From the NCBI RefSeq assembly GCF_963676275.1, contig NZ_OY781091.1, positions 2,582,775-2,646,774 of the forward strand: DNA of 64,000 bases. The letters are read 5' to 3'. The notes beneath the pieces are model-generated. The model was not told the origin of the DNA and ran no database searches. It saw only the letters and a program-made list of their open reading frames with translations. The position numbers and the translations under genes are program-made. Origin of the DNA: an uncultured Cohaesibacter sp. Its GTDB lineage: Bacteria; Pseudomonadota; Alphaproteobacteria; Rhizobiales; Cohaesibacteraceae. This document shows positions 1 through 8,308 of this stretch, in pieces (the first letter of the stretch is position 1; each line of letters opens with the position of its first letter).

Positions 1-2
1 GC

Positions 3-635
3 TACGATCCGCGCGCTTTTGCTGCCGAGCGTCTGATGGATCTGGTTTTGCTTGATCGCGAGGTCCGTGTCGCTGAAATGGTCTTCGATGCTGATGTGTA
101 TGCGGATACCAACAAGGAAACCGTTGCTGCGGCTGACAAATGGAATGCAGCTGACAGTACGCCAATCACTCAGTTCGCAGAAGCGGCCGACACCATGATC
201 ATGCGGCCCAACAACGCGGTCATGTCCCGGTCTGCCTGGACAGCACTTCGGACCAACGCGAGTGTTCTGCGTGCTCTTACCCCATCTGGTGCAGGAGACG
301 GCTATGCCGCCAAGCGCGCCGTTGCTGATCTCCTCGAACTCGATGACATCATCATCGGTGAAGGCTGGGTCAACTCCGCCAAACCAGGGCAGCCTGTCCA
401 GCGTGTTCGCGTCTGGGGCAACAACTGCACCCTGTTCCACAAAGCCCCACTGGCAACAAGTATGGCAGCCACTCCGACCTTTGCCTGGACTGCACAGTTC
501 GGTGAACGCGTATCGGGTTCCATCCCGGAACCAAAAGTCGGTCTGCGCGGTGCTGATCGCGTCCGCTCCGGCATGAGCGTCAAGGAAGTGATTGCGGCTC
601 CGGAACTCGGTTATTTCTTCGAAGGCGTCATCTGA
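3..635 (+). CDS. Phage major capsid protein, C-terminal part (5' end outside window)
   Basis: The frame is open from the first bases, so this is the last ~210 residues of a longer protein. It should build the icosahedral head shell. I infer capsid identity from its position just before gp36/gp37-like genes and from the texture of the sequence: a long acidic helix-rich stretch, then a beta-rich C-terminus with an IIIGEGWVN-type segment and the ending GYFFEGVI, as in capsids of this phage group. I do not recognise a precise family. It could be gpT-like or another HK97-fold capsid. A 7-bp-stem hairpin lies just after the stop codon. Confidence 0.7.
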   Translation, partial: YDPRAFAAERLMDLVLLDREVRVAEMVFDADVYADTNKETVAAADKWNAADSTPITQFAEAADTMIMRPNNAVMSRSAWTALRTNASVLRALTPSGAGDGYAAKRAVADLLELDDIIIGEGWVNSAKPGQPVQRVRVWGNNCTLFHKAPLATSMAATPTFAWTAQFGERVSGSIPEPKVGLRGADRVRSGMSVKEVIAAPELGYFFEGVI

Positions 636-658
636 CGAGGTGCCATGACGAACGAGTA

Positions 659-685
659 GCGCCCTTTGCAGAAATGTGAGGGCGC
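659..685 (+). other. Hairpin after the capsid gene
   Basis: GCGCCCT at 659-665 pairs perfectly with AGGGCGC at 679-685 around a 13-nt loop, 23 bp past the capsid stop. No T-run follows, so it looks more like an mRNA-stabilising or attenuating hairpin for the abundant capsid transcript than a full terminator. Confidence 0.45.
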
Positions 686-740
686 CACTCCCCCAATCTG
701 AAGCAATCCTAAATCCACCTGATATAGAGAGAGGCTTATC

Positions 741-1292
741 ATGGCCGCCCGTAGTACATCCAAATCGAAGACCTCCGCTGCCGATAGCAAGTCAGATGCA
801 ACCACTGACGAGACTATCAAATCAAAGGCCCCCTCTACCAATGATGCGCCCGATGAGAATGGCACTTCTGGTGATGTTTCGATCGCAGAGAAGTCTGAAG
901 CCTCCGCTGATGCCGGTGCAAGCAATGAAGACCTAAGTGCGGAACTGGATGCACGTCAGGCTGAACTACAAAAGCGTGAAGCCGCCATCGTCGAGAAAGA
1001 AGCCGAATTGGCCATGCGCTCTGATGCTCTCGATGCTCGCGAAGTCGAACTTGAGGCCCAGAACACATCAGCTTTATCGGCGACAACCTCTTCCGCCAAG
1101 ACTGAGCGGCATCGTTTCAAGGTTTTGAAGCCGTTCCGCCTTAAGGGCAAGCGCCGTTCCACCGACGAGGAAGTTGAGCTCACCGAAGAGGAACATGAAG
1201 ACCTCGCGGCAATCGGTGCGGTCGTTGAGGATTGGAATGAAGGCGTTTCCGGCACCGGCAAGGATTTCGGTTTCCTTCAGACCTCCAATTAG
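741..1292 (+). CDS. Phage head-region protein with coiled coil and small C-terminal domain
   Basis: 183 residues. The first ~65 residues are Ser/Ala/Thr/Lys-rich and probably disordered. Residues ~70-110 are charged and helical (KREAAIVEKEAELAMRSDAL), a likely coiled coil. A conserved-looking small basic/acidic domain follows (HRFKVLKPFRLKGKRRS, then an acidic helix), resembling the short C-terminal domains found beside capsid genes in Mu-like phages. A good ribosome site (AGAGAGG) precedes the ATG. The position between capsid and gp36-like genes suggests a head-associated role, for example decoration or head completion. The exact function is unknown. Confidence 0.6.
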   Translation: MAARSTSKSKTSAADSKSDATTDETIKSKAPSTNDAPDENGTSGDVSIAEKSEASADAGASNEDLSAELDARQAELQKREAAIVEKEAELAMRSDALDAREVELEAQNTSALSATTSSAKTERHRFKVLKPFRLKGKRRSTDEEVELTEEEHEDLAAIGAVVEDWNEGVSGTGKDFGFLQTSN

Positions 1293-1517
1293 AATTCACC
1301 AGAGAGGGCGGTCTGGTACAGCTCGCAAGGCTCCCAGCACCCATTGGGAACGGACTTCAATCGTCCGTAGGGGTACAGCCCGCCGCCCATGTCCGTTTTG
1401 AACACCCGAGCGCGTCCACCGACTGGCGCGATAGGAAAATAGGGTCTGCAGCGGTGGAGCGGTCCCGGTAACGGCAGGAGGTTTTAACCTCTTTGGACCT
1501 CCTGCCGTCGACCTTTT
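1293..1517 (+). ncRNA. Structured non-coding segment inside the head operon
   Basis: This is the only sizeable non-coding stretch in an otherwise packed operon. I see four complementary pairings: GGGCGG (1306-1311) with CCGCCC (1383-1388); ACGGAC (1350-1355) with GTCCGT (1363-1368); TCCACCG (1415-1421) with CGGTGGA (1452-1458); and a 12-bp hairpin at 1471-1508. Two similar GGTACAGC boxes lie at 1315 and 1372. The only in-segment ORF I noted (from 1389) is 17 codons without a ribosome site. It could be a cis-regulatory leader of the gp36 gene, a processed RNA, or a structured 3' UTR of the upstream gene. Confidence 0.5.
1471..1517 (+). terminator. Strong hairpin with T-run before the gp36-like gene
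   Basis: ACGGCAGGAGGT (1471-1482) and ACCTCCTGCCGT (1497-1508) form a perfect 12-bp stem with a 14-nt loop, followed by TTTT at 1514-1517. The left arm contains AGGAGGT, a perfect Shine-Dalgarno-like core locked in the stem. It may be a terminator or attenuator, or a hairpin that hides a ribosome site. Confidence 0.6.
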
Positions 1518-1535
1518 ATGAACCGGAATTACATC

Positions 1536-1958
1536 ATGTATGCGACTGAACAGGATCTGATTGAACTGGCTGGTGAGGATGAAATCCTCATGATCGCGGA
1601 TCGTGACAACGATGATATCGCTGATCCAGACGTGATCTCGGCTGCTCTGTCGTATGCAGACAATACCGTCAATGGCTATCTGGCTGTCCGTTACAAACTG
1701 CCTTTGACCGAAGTGCCAGACTTGGTCAAGACCTGGGCCGCATCGATCGCCAGATATCGCCTCCATCGTGACGGCGCCCCGGAGCATGTGGTCCGCGACT
1801 GGAAAGCGGCACTTGCCGACCTCAAGGATGTCGCTCGCGGGCTCATCGATCTTTCCATTGCTGATGGCAGCGAACCGACAACAAGTTCGAGTGGCACCGT
1901 TTCGGTTGAAGGAAGTGAACCTGTCTTCAGCAAAGACAAGCTCGGAGGCTGGCTATGA
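1536..1958 (+). CDS. DUF1320 / Mu gp36-like head-completion protein
   Basis: 140 residues from the ATG at 1536. An in-frame ATG at 1518 sits directly on the hairpin T-run and adds only MNRNYI. I prefer 1536 because family members typically start MYAT-QDLI, as here (MYATEQDLIELAG). The rest matches the DUF1320 layout: an Asp-rich helix, an Ala/Tyr-rich helix (VISAALSYADNTVNGYL), a YKLPL turn, and a C-terminal helix before a flexible tail ending GGWL. The Mu counterpart gp36 lies between capsid and tail genes and is thought to act in head-tail joining. The stop overlaps the next start by 4 bp (ATGA). Confidence 0.8.
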   Translation: MYATEQDLIELAGEDEILMIADRDNDDIADPDVISAALSYADNTVNGYLAVRYKLPLTEVPDLVKTWAASIARYRLHRDGAPEHVVRDWKAALADLKDVARGLIDLSIADGSEPTTSSSGTVSVEGSEPVFSKDKLGGWL

Positions 1959-2374
1959 TCCTCGAAGTCATCGAACGGCTAAAGGCCGAGGTTCCCGATC
2001 TGATCGACGTTCTGCCCGCAGAAGAGATTGATGCGATCGCCAAGGCAACGGCACCCAAGAGCGCAACAGCCTTTGTTCTCCCTTATCGCGAGAAGGCAGA
2101 GCCGAACAGCCGGGCGACAGGCGGCCATTTGCAATATGTCGCAGTTCAGTTTCTGGTGGCCATTTTCATTCGCCGCTATGACGCGCGCGGAGGCGAGCGC
2201 GTAATCGAATTTGATGACCTCAAATTGGCGATCGAAACGGCATTGGCAGGCTGGGAACCGTCCGATGACGCAGACCCGGTCGAGCTTGTTGGCGCGCAGG
2301 CAGCGCCGCTTGGCAATGGCCGCTCTGTTTACGTTCAGACCTGGCAAACCTCCCGCTATCTATCCGGAGCTTGA
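1955..2374 (+). CDS. Mu gp37-like / tail terminator-type protein
   Basis: 139 residues, translationally coupled to the preceding gene through ATGA. Starts MILEVIERLKAEVPDLIDVL and contains a central beta segment (YVAVQFLVAIFIRRYDARGG) followed by a helix and a short beta C-terminus (YVQTWQTSRYL). This is the pattern of gp37/tail-terminator proteins that cap the tail tube and join it to the head in Mu-like and other siphophages. The position directly after gp36 and before the tail tube supports this. The assignment rests on order and overall pattern rather than on a catalytic motif. Confidence 0.65.
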   Translation: MILEVIERLKAEVPDLIDVLPAEEIDAIAKATAPKSATAFVLPYREKAEPNSRATGGHLQYVAVQFLVAIFIRRYDARGGERVIEFDDLKLAIETALAGWEPSDDADPVELVGAQAAPLGNGRSVYVQTWQTSRYLSGA

Positions 2375-2376
2375 AA

Positions 2377-2535
2377 ATGAAACGCCCAACATCCGGCGGC
2401 TCATATGTCCGCAGCAAGAAAAATGGCTCACTCAAGAAGGCTGATGGGTCTGAGCAGACCCTCGATGCCGAGAGCGTTCCATCGGTAAAATCCAAACTGT
2501 CGAGCGACAGTGAAACGACAGAGGAAGGGAACTGA
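2377..2535 (+). CDS. Small basic/acidic phage protein of unknown function
   Basis: 52 residues, starting two bases after the gp37-like stop and ending two bases before the tail-tube start, so it fills the gap exactly. The N-terminus is basic (MKRPTSGGSYVRSKKNGSLK) and the C-terminus is Ser/Glu-rich and acidic. No membrane segment or Cys cluster. The tight packing argues that it is translated. Tiny genes at this place occur in Mu-like phages, but I do not recognise a family. Confidence 0.55.
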   Translation: MKRPTSGGSYVRSKKNGSLKKADGSEQTLDAESVPSVKSKLSSDSETTEEGN

Positions 2536-2537
2536 TC

Positions 2538-3467
2538 ATGGCTGTTCGCCGACACAAAAAACTGGCAGCCCTCGTTGCAATCGAAGCCACCTATGGTGTT
2601 GATGCGGCTCCCGCTGCGGCAGACGCCATCATCATGAGCAATGTGACCTTCACACCACTCGAAGGGGATGAGGTCAGCCGCGATCTGATCCTTCCCTATC
2701 TTGGCAACCAGGGCATGGTGATTACCGGCCAGTATGGCCGCATTGAATGTGATGTCGAGATCGCGGGTGCAGGTGCTGCAGGGACCGCTCCGGCCTATGA
2801 TGCCTTGATGCGCGCGTGTGGCCTTGCCCAGACCATCACCGCAGACACCTCGGTCGAATATAGCCTGGTCGAAGATGATCAGGAGTCAGTGTCGATCTAT
2901 TTCATCCAGGACAAGGTCCAGCATGTGCTGCTCGGTGCCCGCGGCTCGATGTCGCTTAGTCTGGAGCCGAAGCAGATCCCGCATTTCCGGTTCACAATTA
3001 CCGGCCTGCTTGGCACCATCACCGATATCGGCGCAATGCCGGCTTTCAGTACGGCTGGCTGGGAGAAGCCTCTACCGGTCTCCAAAGCCAACACCACCAT
3101 GTCTCTTTTGGGCTGGTCTTCGGTTGCCGAAAACCTATCGATCGATCTTGGCTGGACTGTTAAGCCACGTTTCCTGATCGGCGACGAACTCGTTCTTCTC
3201 TCCGATCGCTCATCCACCGGCACCGCAGTGGTCGTGGCCAAATCCATTGCCGAGATCGACTGGTTCACTGCCGCCAAGGATCGTACCCGCGGCGCTTTGT
3301 CTCTCATTCATGGCACCACAGCCGGAAACATCGTCGAGATCACGGCACCATCAGTCGAAATCGGCAAACCGACGCAAGGGCAAACTGACGGCATCGTGAA
3401 CTATTCGCTGCCTTTAGCCTTGTGCCCGAACACCGGCCTTGATGAGGTCTCGATTTTGGTTCGCTGA
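2538..3467 (+). CDS. Phage tail tube protein
   Basis: 309 residues. It should form the hollow non-contractile tail tube. The N-terminus has the usual tube-protein opening: a basic arm, then an Ala-rich stretch with acidic residues (LVAIEATYGVDAAPAAADAI), followed by a beta-rich body and a C-terminal segment (IVNYSLPLALCPNTGLDEVSILV) typical of tube proteins ending in long beta strands. Position immediately before the tail chaperone and tape-measure genes is diagnostic in siphophages. The length is within the usual range for two-domain tube proteins. Confidence 0.8.
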   Translation: MAVRRHKKLAALVAIEATYGVDAAPAAADAIIMSNVTFTPLEGDEVSRDLILPYLGNQGMVITGQYGRIECDVEIAGAGAAGTAPAYDALMRACGLAQTITADTSVEYSLVEDDQESVSIYFIQDKVQHVLLGARGSMSLSLEPKQIPHFRFTITGLLGTITDIGAMPAFSTAGWEKPLPVSKANTTMSLLGWSSVAENLSIDLGWTVKPRFLIGDELVLLSDRSSTGTAVVVAKSIAEIDWFTAAKDRTRGALSLIHGTTAGNIVEITAPSVEIGKPTQGQTDGIVNYSLPLALCPNTGLDEVSILVR

Positions 3468-3529
3468 CGAGCCCTCCAGACCCTTTCACAAGCCTTTCGA
3501 TACCCCTTTAAACGCTCGGGAAAAGACCC

Positions 3530-3892
3530 ATGAAGTTCAAGCTTACAGACACAGATCAGTATTGGTGGCCGGTGACCGTTCGTGTTCCGGATCCGGAGAA
3601 TGCCGGAAAGATCCTCGAACAGGAATTTGAAATGCTGTTCGAGCCAGAGGATCAGGATACCTCGATCAATGAAGCGGAGAAATATGTCTCACTCACGACG
3701 CAGCGTGAACGCGTCAACCATGAGCGAGACCAACTGCTTCGTGTCTGTAAAAACTGGCGTGGCCTTGATGGGGATCTGCCTTTCACTGAGAAGGCCTTCC
3801 GGAAAGCTCTCAATAAGTCGTGGGTTCGGATCGCTATCTATCAGGCCTATGCGCAGAGCCTTAACGGCGAGGCTGCCCGCCTGGGAAACTGA
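3530..3892 (+). CDS. Tail assembly chaperone, gpG-like short form
   Basis: 120 residues, alpha/beta and highly charged (an acidic centre, then KNWRGLDGDLPFTEKAFRKAL, a common chaperone signature). By analogy with lambda G it should bind the tape measure and recruit tube subunits without entering the virion. Its final codons read ctg gga aac tga, creating the slippery heptamer G GGA AAC directly before the stop. A -1 shift there would append the next reading frame and give a 241-residue GT-type product. The normal stop gives this short form. Confidence 0.8.
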   Translation: MKFKLTDTDQYWWPVTVRVPDPENAGKILEQEFEMLFEPEDQDTSINEAEKYVSLTTQRERVNHERDQLLRVCKNWRGLDGDLPFTEKAFRKALNKSWVRIAIYQAYAQSLNGEAARLGN

Positions 3893-3910
3893 GAGAGGCG
3901 GCGCGCCTCT
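3883..3910 (+). promoter_or_regulatory. Programmed -1 frameshift site (slippery heptamer plus hairpin)
   Basis: GGGAAAC at 3883-3889 is phased as G GGA AAC in the chaperone frame, one codon before its TGA. Four bases later AGAGGCG (3894-3900) and CGCCTCT (3904-3910) form a 7-bp stem with a GCG loop. CTCTC at 3914-3918 could pair with an upstream GAGAG to make an alternative structure. The -1 frame is open from 3865 through the next gene. Lambda uses the closely related G GGA AAG at the same place. Confidence 0.85.
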
Positions 3911-4254
3911 GGGCTCTCGGGCGCGTCGGCAAGTTGGACAAACGGGAACCGGTCAAGGTCGACAATGACCTTGCAAGTGATTTCGCCCAAATGGGCGTCA
4001 CAGTTGAAGTCACCCAGACACCAGAGAATGAAGCATTCGATATCATGGCAAAGAACAATAACAGCATGCTGACCTGGCTCAATGTGGAAACGCAATGGCG
4101 CGTTCTTGCGTCAATGGCCGGGCTCATCTGGATTGGCCTTGATTATTCGGCCATCGATGTAGCCTTGCGCCGCCTTTCGCTTCCCGATGCTGTCTTTGGA
4201 GATCTCCTTGTGATGGAAGAGGCCGCTCTGCCGATCCTTAATGGAGGTGAGTAA
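3889..4254 (+). CDS. Tail chaperone T-extension, DUF1799-like (read by -1 frameshift)
   Basis: Open in the -1 frame across the chaperone stop. The extension begins LREAARLWALGRVGKLDK and runs 121 codons to 4254. A TTG at 3934 could give a separate 106-residue product, but no good ribosome site is visible and translation by frameshift is more likely. The C-terminal half carries the WLNVETQWR and IGLDYSAID pattern of DUF1799, found just after tail chaperones in many siphophages. In lambda the T domain contacts the tail tube while G contacts the tape measure. The stop overlaps the tape-measure ATG (TAATG). Confidence 0.75.
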   Translation: MREAARLWALGRVGKLDKREPVKVDNDLASDFAQMGVTVEVTQTPENEAFDIMAKNNNSMLTWLNVETQWRVLASMAGLIWIGLDYSAIDVALRRLSLPDAVFGDLLVMEEAALPILNGGE

Positions 4255-7200
4255 TGGGACAGCCCATGAAAGTCTCTATGCTGATCGAAGCGGACAGCAG
4301 CCGTGCCAAGCCTGTTCTGGTGGACACCAAGGAAAATGTTTCCGCCATCGGTCCAGCCGCACAGACGGCTGCAGCCCAAATGCAGAAGCTGGTCGCTGCG
4401 ACTGTCGGTCTAGGCAACACTCAGAGCTCGGCCAATCGTGCTTCTGATATCGCGGCTTATGGTGCCGAACTTGATCGCCTGCGCGCACGCTACAATCCAC
4501 TCTATGCAACTATTTCCCGCTACAAGACCGAGCTAAATGAGATCCGTCAGGCGCAGCGCCTTGGCGCCATTTCCACTGATGAGATGACAGCTGCAATCAA
4601 CCGTCAGCGCCAGACGGCTCTGGCAACAATTGGAGCTCTCAAAGGTCGCACAGGTTCTGGTACCAGTGCTATTTCGTCCTTCGCGTCATCCGATAGAAAT
4701 GCAAGCTTTCGCAGACAGAACTTAACCTATCAGTTGTTCGATATCGGCCAGACAGCCTATCTCGGCATGAACCCGGCGATGATCGTCGCCCAGCAGGGTC
4801 CGCAAATCGCCCAGCTCTATGCCGGGCAGGGTGGTATGAATGCGGCGCTTAAGGATTTCGGGTCAATGGCGAAAGGAGCTACGCGCCTCATTACGCCATT
4901 GAGCGTCGGGATTTTAGGTTTGACAGCAGTTGTCGTTGCCGGGGCAAAGGCCTATGGCGATTATAATGACAGCGTCAAGGAAGTTGAGAAATCGGCAAGC
5001 GGGCTTGGTCTGGCTGTTGCCGGCACAAATGCGGATATGGAGGCCGCCGCTGTTGCTGGCGCGACCGCTGCGGGGATCTCGATCAAGGCTGCGCGCTCGA
5101 TGGAAGCTGCCTTTCTTGATACCGGCAAGATCGGGTCGGAGAATTTTGAAGATCTGATCAGCATTAGTCGTGACTTCGGTAAATTCATTGGCGTCTCGGC
5201 ATCCGAAGCTGGGGATGCCCTTACCGAAATGTTTGCCGATCCCGCCAAGGCCGCCGAGACGCTTTCTCTCCAGTACAACCTCATTGATGCCGCGACGGCG
5301 CGTCGGGCTCGCATTCTCGCAGCTCAGAACCGGCTGGCCGAAGCACAGGGCGTGCTGCTTGATGCCTTGCCCGATCGTTTGTCTCAAGCTGAAGAAAAGA
5401 CCTCGGCGCTTGGCCGGGCCTGGCGTTCGGTCGCCACGGGTGCTTCTGATGCCTGGGACTGGATGGGACAGGCGATTGATCGTGCCTCTGGCGGACTGTC
5501 GCAGTTCTCCGATGATCAGTTACGTGCATTGATCTCCCGTGCTGGCCAGTCTGGCAATCGACGCAGTCGCACAGCTGAGGTGCGTCAGGCCGCAGAGGCT
5601 CAAGCAGAGCTTGATCGAAGAGCAGCACGTCAGACGAACAGCGCAGAAGCAGCTGCGCGTCAGAGAGTGACAGTTGCCTCCGGGATTGCGGATCAGTCAG
5701 GGGCTCTGTCGAACGCGAATGAAATCCAGAATGTCCGGAACGAAATCGCGAGCCTTCAGGCTGGTCTTGATAATCTCACTGCCGATGATCGTGCGGCTGG
5801 GGAGGGGGATCGTATCACTGCAGCTCTTGAAGCCAAAACCCGTGTTCTTGATGGTCTCATCAATCGTCAACAGCGCCAGGCGGATCTTGACCGGCTGGAG
5901 ATCCAGATTGCCAATGAGAAAAACCCACTGTTGCGCGCCGAACTGGAGGCAAAGCGCCAGCACCTCACGCTAGCCGGTCAGGAGGTCGCCCAGACCGAGA
6001 TCGATGCTGCCGCCAACCGGGCCCGCAACAAGATCATTGAAGAGACCATCGCAACAACCAGATCCCAGATTGAGGACATCCGCACTGAAACAGAGATCCG
6101 TGCGCGCCTCACCAGTCAGGTGGCATCGGGAAGCCTGTCTGTCACTGAAGCCAATCGTCTCCTTGAAAAGGAACTTGCCCTGCGCCCACTGATCGCGGCT
6201 GCAGCTGCAGCAGAAGGAGAAGAGAAGAAGAAGCTTGAGGCCACGGTTCGGGCCTTGTCCAAGTCCTATGATGAGCAGGCCAATGAAAACAGACGTGCGT
6301 CCTCCATCAATGCTTTGCAGACCCGTCAAGAGAGCAATGCCAAACTGCGAGCCGAGATTGCCCTTGTCGGTCAGAGCGAAATTGTACGCCGCCGTGAACT
6401 GGCAGTCTTTGAAGAGATCCAGGCGATCAAGAAAGAGGGCCTGTCGATCGAGGACGAGATTTCTCGGCAGAGGATCCGGGCTGCTGCCGAGAATGCTGAT
6501 CTGACCTCATCGCTCGAACGCCAGAAAGATGCCTGGGACAGCGTCAAGTCGGCCGGTGAAAGCGCCATTGATACGATCTTTGATTTTGATGCGCTCAAGG
6601 ATGGGGATTTCGAGGGCATCGCAGAAAGCCTCATCAGTGATCTCGGTCAGTCCTTTCTGGATCTTGGCGTCAAGAACCCTCTGAAAAATGCTCTTTTGGG
6701 AACCAATTATGGCACCTTCAGCAGCCTTTTGAATGGCTCTCAAAACCTTCTTAGCTCAAGTGCCATGACCACGGCATCAATGTCGGTCAACGCCTCCATG
6801 GTGACTATCAATGGTGCTGGGATTTCTGGAAGTCTTTCCGGTCTGATGGGAGGCCTTGGTACGTCCGGGATCTCCAGCTCTCTTTCTGGATCCACGGATG
6901 TGCAATCGCAGATCTGGTCCTTCTTTAAAGCAAAGGGCCTTCAGCCCTATCAGATCGCCGGGATCATGGGCAACATCGAAGGGGAGAGTGGCTTCAATCC
7001 TCTGGCCATCGGGGATGGTGGATCATCCTTTGGGCTGTTTCAGCATCATGGATCGCGCGGTCTCGGGCTGTTGTCCTCGTTGGGTGGCCGGTCTGGGCTT
7101 AGTAATGTCCAGGGGCAGCTTGACTATGTCTGGAAAGAGCTGCTCGGTTCCGAGAACGTGGCTCTGCAGAAACTGCTTGGTAGTTCCAATGTCTCTCAAG

Positions 7201-7889
7201 CGACCAATGCCTGGATGACTGCATTCGAGCGGCCATCATCTGACGCCATGATGTCGAGCTGGTCGTCGCGCCTGGCGTCGGCGGAGGCGGCCATGAGCAA
7301 ATTCACCAGCACCACCAGTGTTGCCACGCAAGGCCTTGGCACACTTGGTTCTGGCTTTGACACCTTCGGTTCGGCCCTTTCCAGCATCCAGACTGGAGGA
7401 AGCGGTAGCAGCCTCTTTGACAGTCTTGGCAATGTGTTTTCGTCCATCTTGGGCGGTTTGTTTGGTTTTAGTGAAGGCGGTTGGACTGGCCCGGGTGGAA
7501 AAAATCAGCCGAAGGGCGTTGTCCATGCTGAAGAAGTTGTCTGGTCAAAGGCAGATGTTTCGCGTCACGGCGGCGTTGCAGTTGTCGAGGCCATGCGTCT
7601 TGGCAAGAGAGGCTATGCTGACGGCGGCGTGGTTGGTTCTTCTACTCCATATTGGCCACAGGCTGCCAACTCGAACGTCTCCAATGGCAATGGCCTGACC
7701 CTTAACATCATCAATCAGTCGTCCGCGCAGGTGACCGGCAAAACAGAAGAAACCAGAGATAGTCAGGGGCGCCGATCTTATAAGTTGGTGATTGCCGACA
7801 TGGTTGGTGACGCAATGGAGCAAAAAGGCGGCAAGGCCAATAGACTTCTTGCGAACAGAGGCGTTAAGCCGCCGAGGGTCTGGCGATGA
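4254..7889 (+). CDS. Tail tape-measure protein with embedded lysozyme domain
   Basis: 1211 residues. It sets tail length and is ejected during infection. The N-terminal part (to ~330) has the tail-length tape-measure domain, with LTYQLFDIGQTAYLGMNP and a hydrophobic segment near 215-240. Residues ~400-780 are long charged helices and coiled coil. Residues ~880-1010 hold a phage-tail lysozyme-type domain (IMGNIEGESGFNPLAIGD with candidate catalytic Glu near 908-910, then FGLFQHH). The C-terminus has the usual GWTGPGGKNQPKGVVHAEE tail motif. The lysozyme presumably opens peptidoglycan for DNA entry. Predicted from the fold signature; activity not shown. Confidence 0.9.
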   Translation: MGQPMKVSMLIEADSSRAKPVLVDTKENVSAIGPAAQTAAAQMQKLVAATVGLGNTQSSANRASDIAAYGAELDRLRARYNPLYATISRYKTELNEIRQAQRLGAISTDEMTAAINRQRQTALATIGALKGRTGSGTSAISSFASSDRNASFRRQNLTYQLFDIGQTAYLGMNPAMIVAQQGPQIAQLYAGQGGMNAALKDFGSMAKGATRLITPLSVGILGLTAVVVAGAKAYGDYNDSVKEVEKSASGLGLAVAGTNADMEAAAVAGATAAGISIKAARSMEAAFLDTGKIGSENFEDLISISRDFGKFIGVSASEAGDALTEMFADPAKAAETLSLQYNLIDAATARRARILAAQNRLAEAQGVLLDALPDRLSQAEEKTSALGRAWRSVATGASDAWDWMGQAIDRASGGLSQFSDDQLRALISRAGQSGNRRSRTAEVRQAAEAQAELDRRAARQTNSAEAAARQRVTVASGIADQSGALSNANEIQNVRNEIASLQAGLDNLTADDRAAGEGDRITAALEAKTRVLDGLINRQQRQADLDRLEIQIANEKNPLLRAELEAKRQHLTLAGQEVAQTEIDAAANRARNKIIEETIATTRSQIEDIRTETEIRARLTSQVASGSLSVTEANRLLEKELALRPLIAAAAAAEGEEKKKLEATVRALSKSYDEQANENRRASSINALQTRQESNAKLRAEIALVGQSEIVRRRELAVFEEIQAIKKEGLSIEDEISRQRIRAAAENADLTSSLERQKDAWDSVKSAGESAIDTIFDFDALKDGDFEGIAESLISDLGQSFLDLGVKNPLKNALLGTNYGTFSSLLNGSQNLLSSSAMTTASMSVNASMVTINGAGISGSLSGLMGGLGTSGISSSLSGSTDVQSQIWSFFKAKGLQPYQIAGIMGNIEGESGFNPLAIGDGGSSFGLFQHHGSRGLGLLSSLGGRSGLSNVQGQLDYVWKELLGSENVALQKLLGSSNVSQATNAWMTAFERPSSDAMMSSWSSRLASAEAAMSKFTSTTSVATQGLGTLGSGFDTFGSALSSIQTGGSGSSLFDSLGNVFSSILGGLFGFSEGGWTGPGGKNQPKGVVHAEEVVWSKADVSRHGGVAVVEAMRLGKRGYADGGVVGSSTPYWPQAANSNVSNGNGLTLNIINQSSAQVTGKTEETRDSQGRRSYKLVIADMVGDAMEQKGGKANRLLANRGVKPPRVWR

Positions 7890-8308
7890 GTGTTGCTGTC
7901 TGGCCATCAGTGCTGCCTAAACCAACCCGCGAGGGATATCAGTCGCAGCTGGACGATCCGCGTCTTGCGAAAAGTCGCTCCAACGGCCCGATCGGATATC
8001 GCATGGGATGGTCTTCAATCACAGAGGCGGTGTCGCTGTCTGTGCTGCTGTCGCGTGCTCAGAAGGGAGATTTTGACAAATTCTTCCAGCAGGATTGCCG
8101 GGTTGGAACACTACCTTTCTGGATGCCGGATCCGGTCTCGGATGGGTGGCCACTGCTCGCGTCAGATGGATCGCCGCTGTTGCTCAATGATGAAACCCCG
8201 CTCCTTATGGCCGCTCAGTGGCTTTGTCTGTGGGGGAAGGAAATGCCGATCGAGCGGGTGGTCGGTGTCGAGTTCTCGATATCTTTCACTGTCGTGGTGA
8301 TGCCATGA
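7886..8308 (+). CDS. Minor tail / tail-tip protein of unknown fold
   Basis: 140 residues, overlapping both neighbours by 4 bp (ATGA), so co-translated. It begins VAVWPSVLPKPTREGYQSQL and has a repeated ADG/SDGSPLLLNDETPLL-type beta segment, then a C-terminal beta strand (EFSISFTVVVMP). Size and position (first gene after the tape measure) correspond to the tail-tip adaptor slot of siphophages, between tube and NlpC/J proteins. I do not recognise a named domain. Confidence 0.6.
   Translation: MSVAVWPSVLPKPTREGYQSQLDDPRLAKSRSNGPIGYRMGWSSITEAVSLSVLLSRAQKGDFDKFFQQDCRVGTLPFWMPDPVSDGWPLLASDGSPLLLNDETPLLMAAQWLCLWGKEMPIERVVGVEFSISFTVVVMP

Noticed and set aside
1389..1442. 17-codon leader-peptide-like frame in the structured segment
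   Set aside because: No ribosome site, and no codon pattern typical of attenuator peptides.
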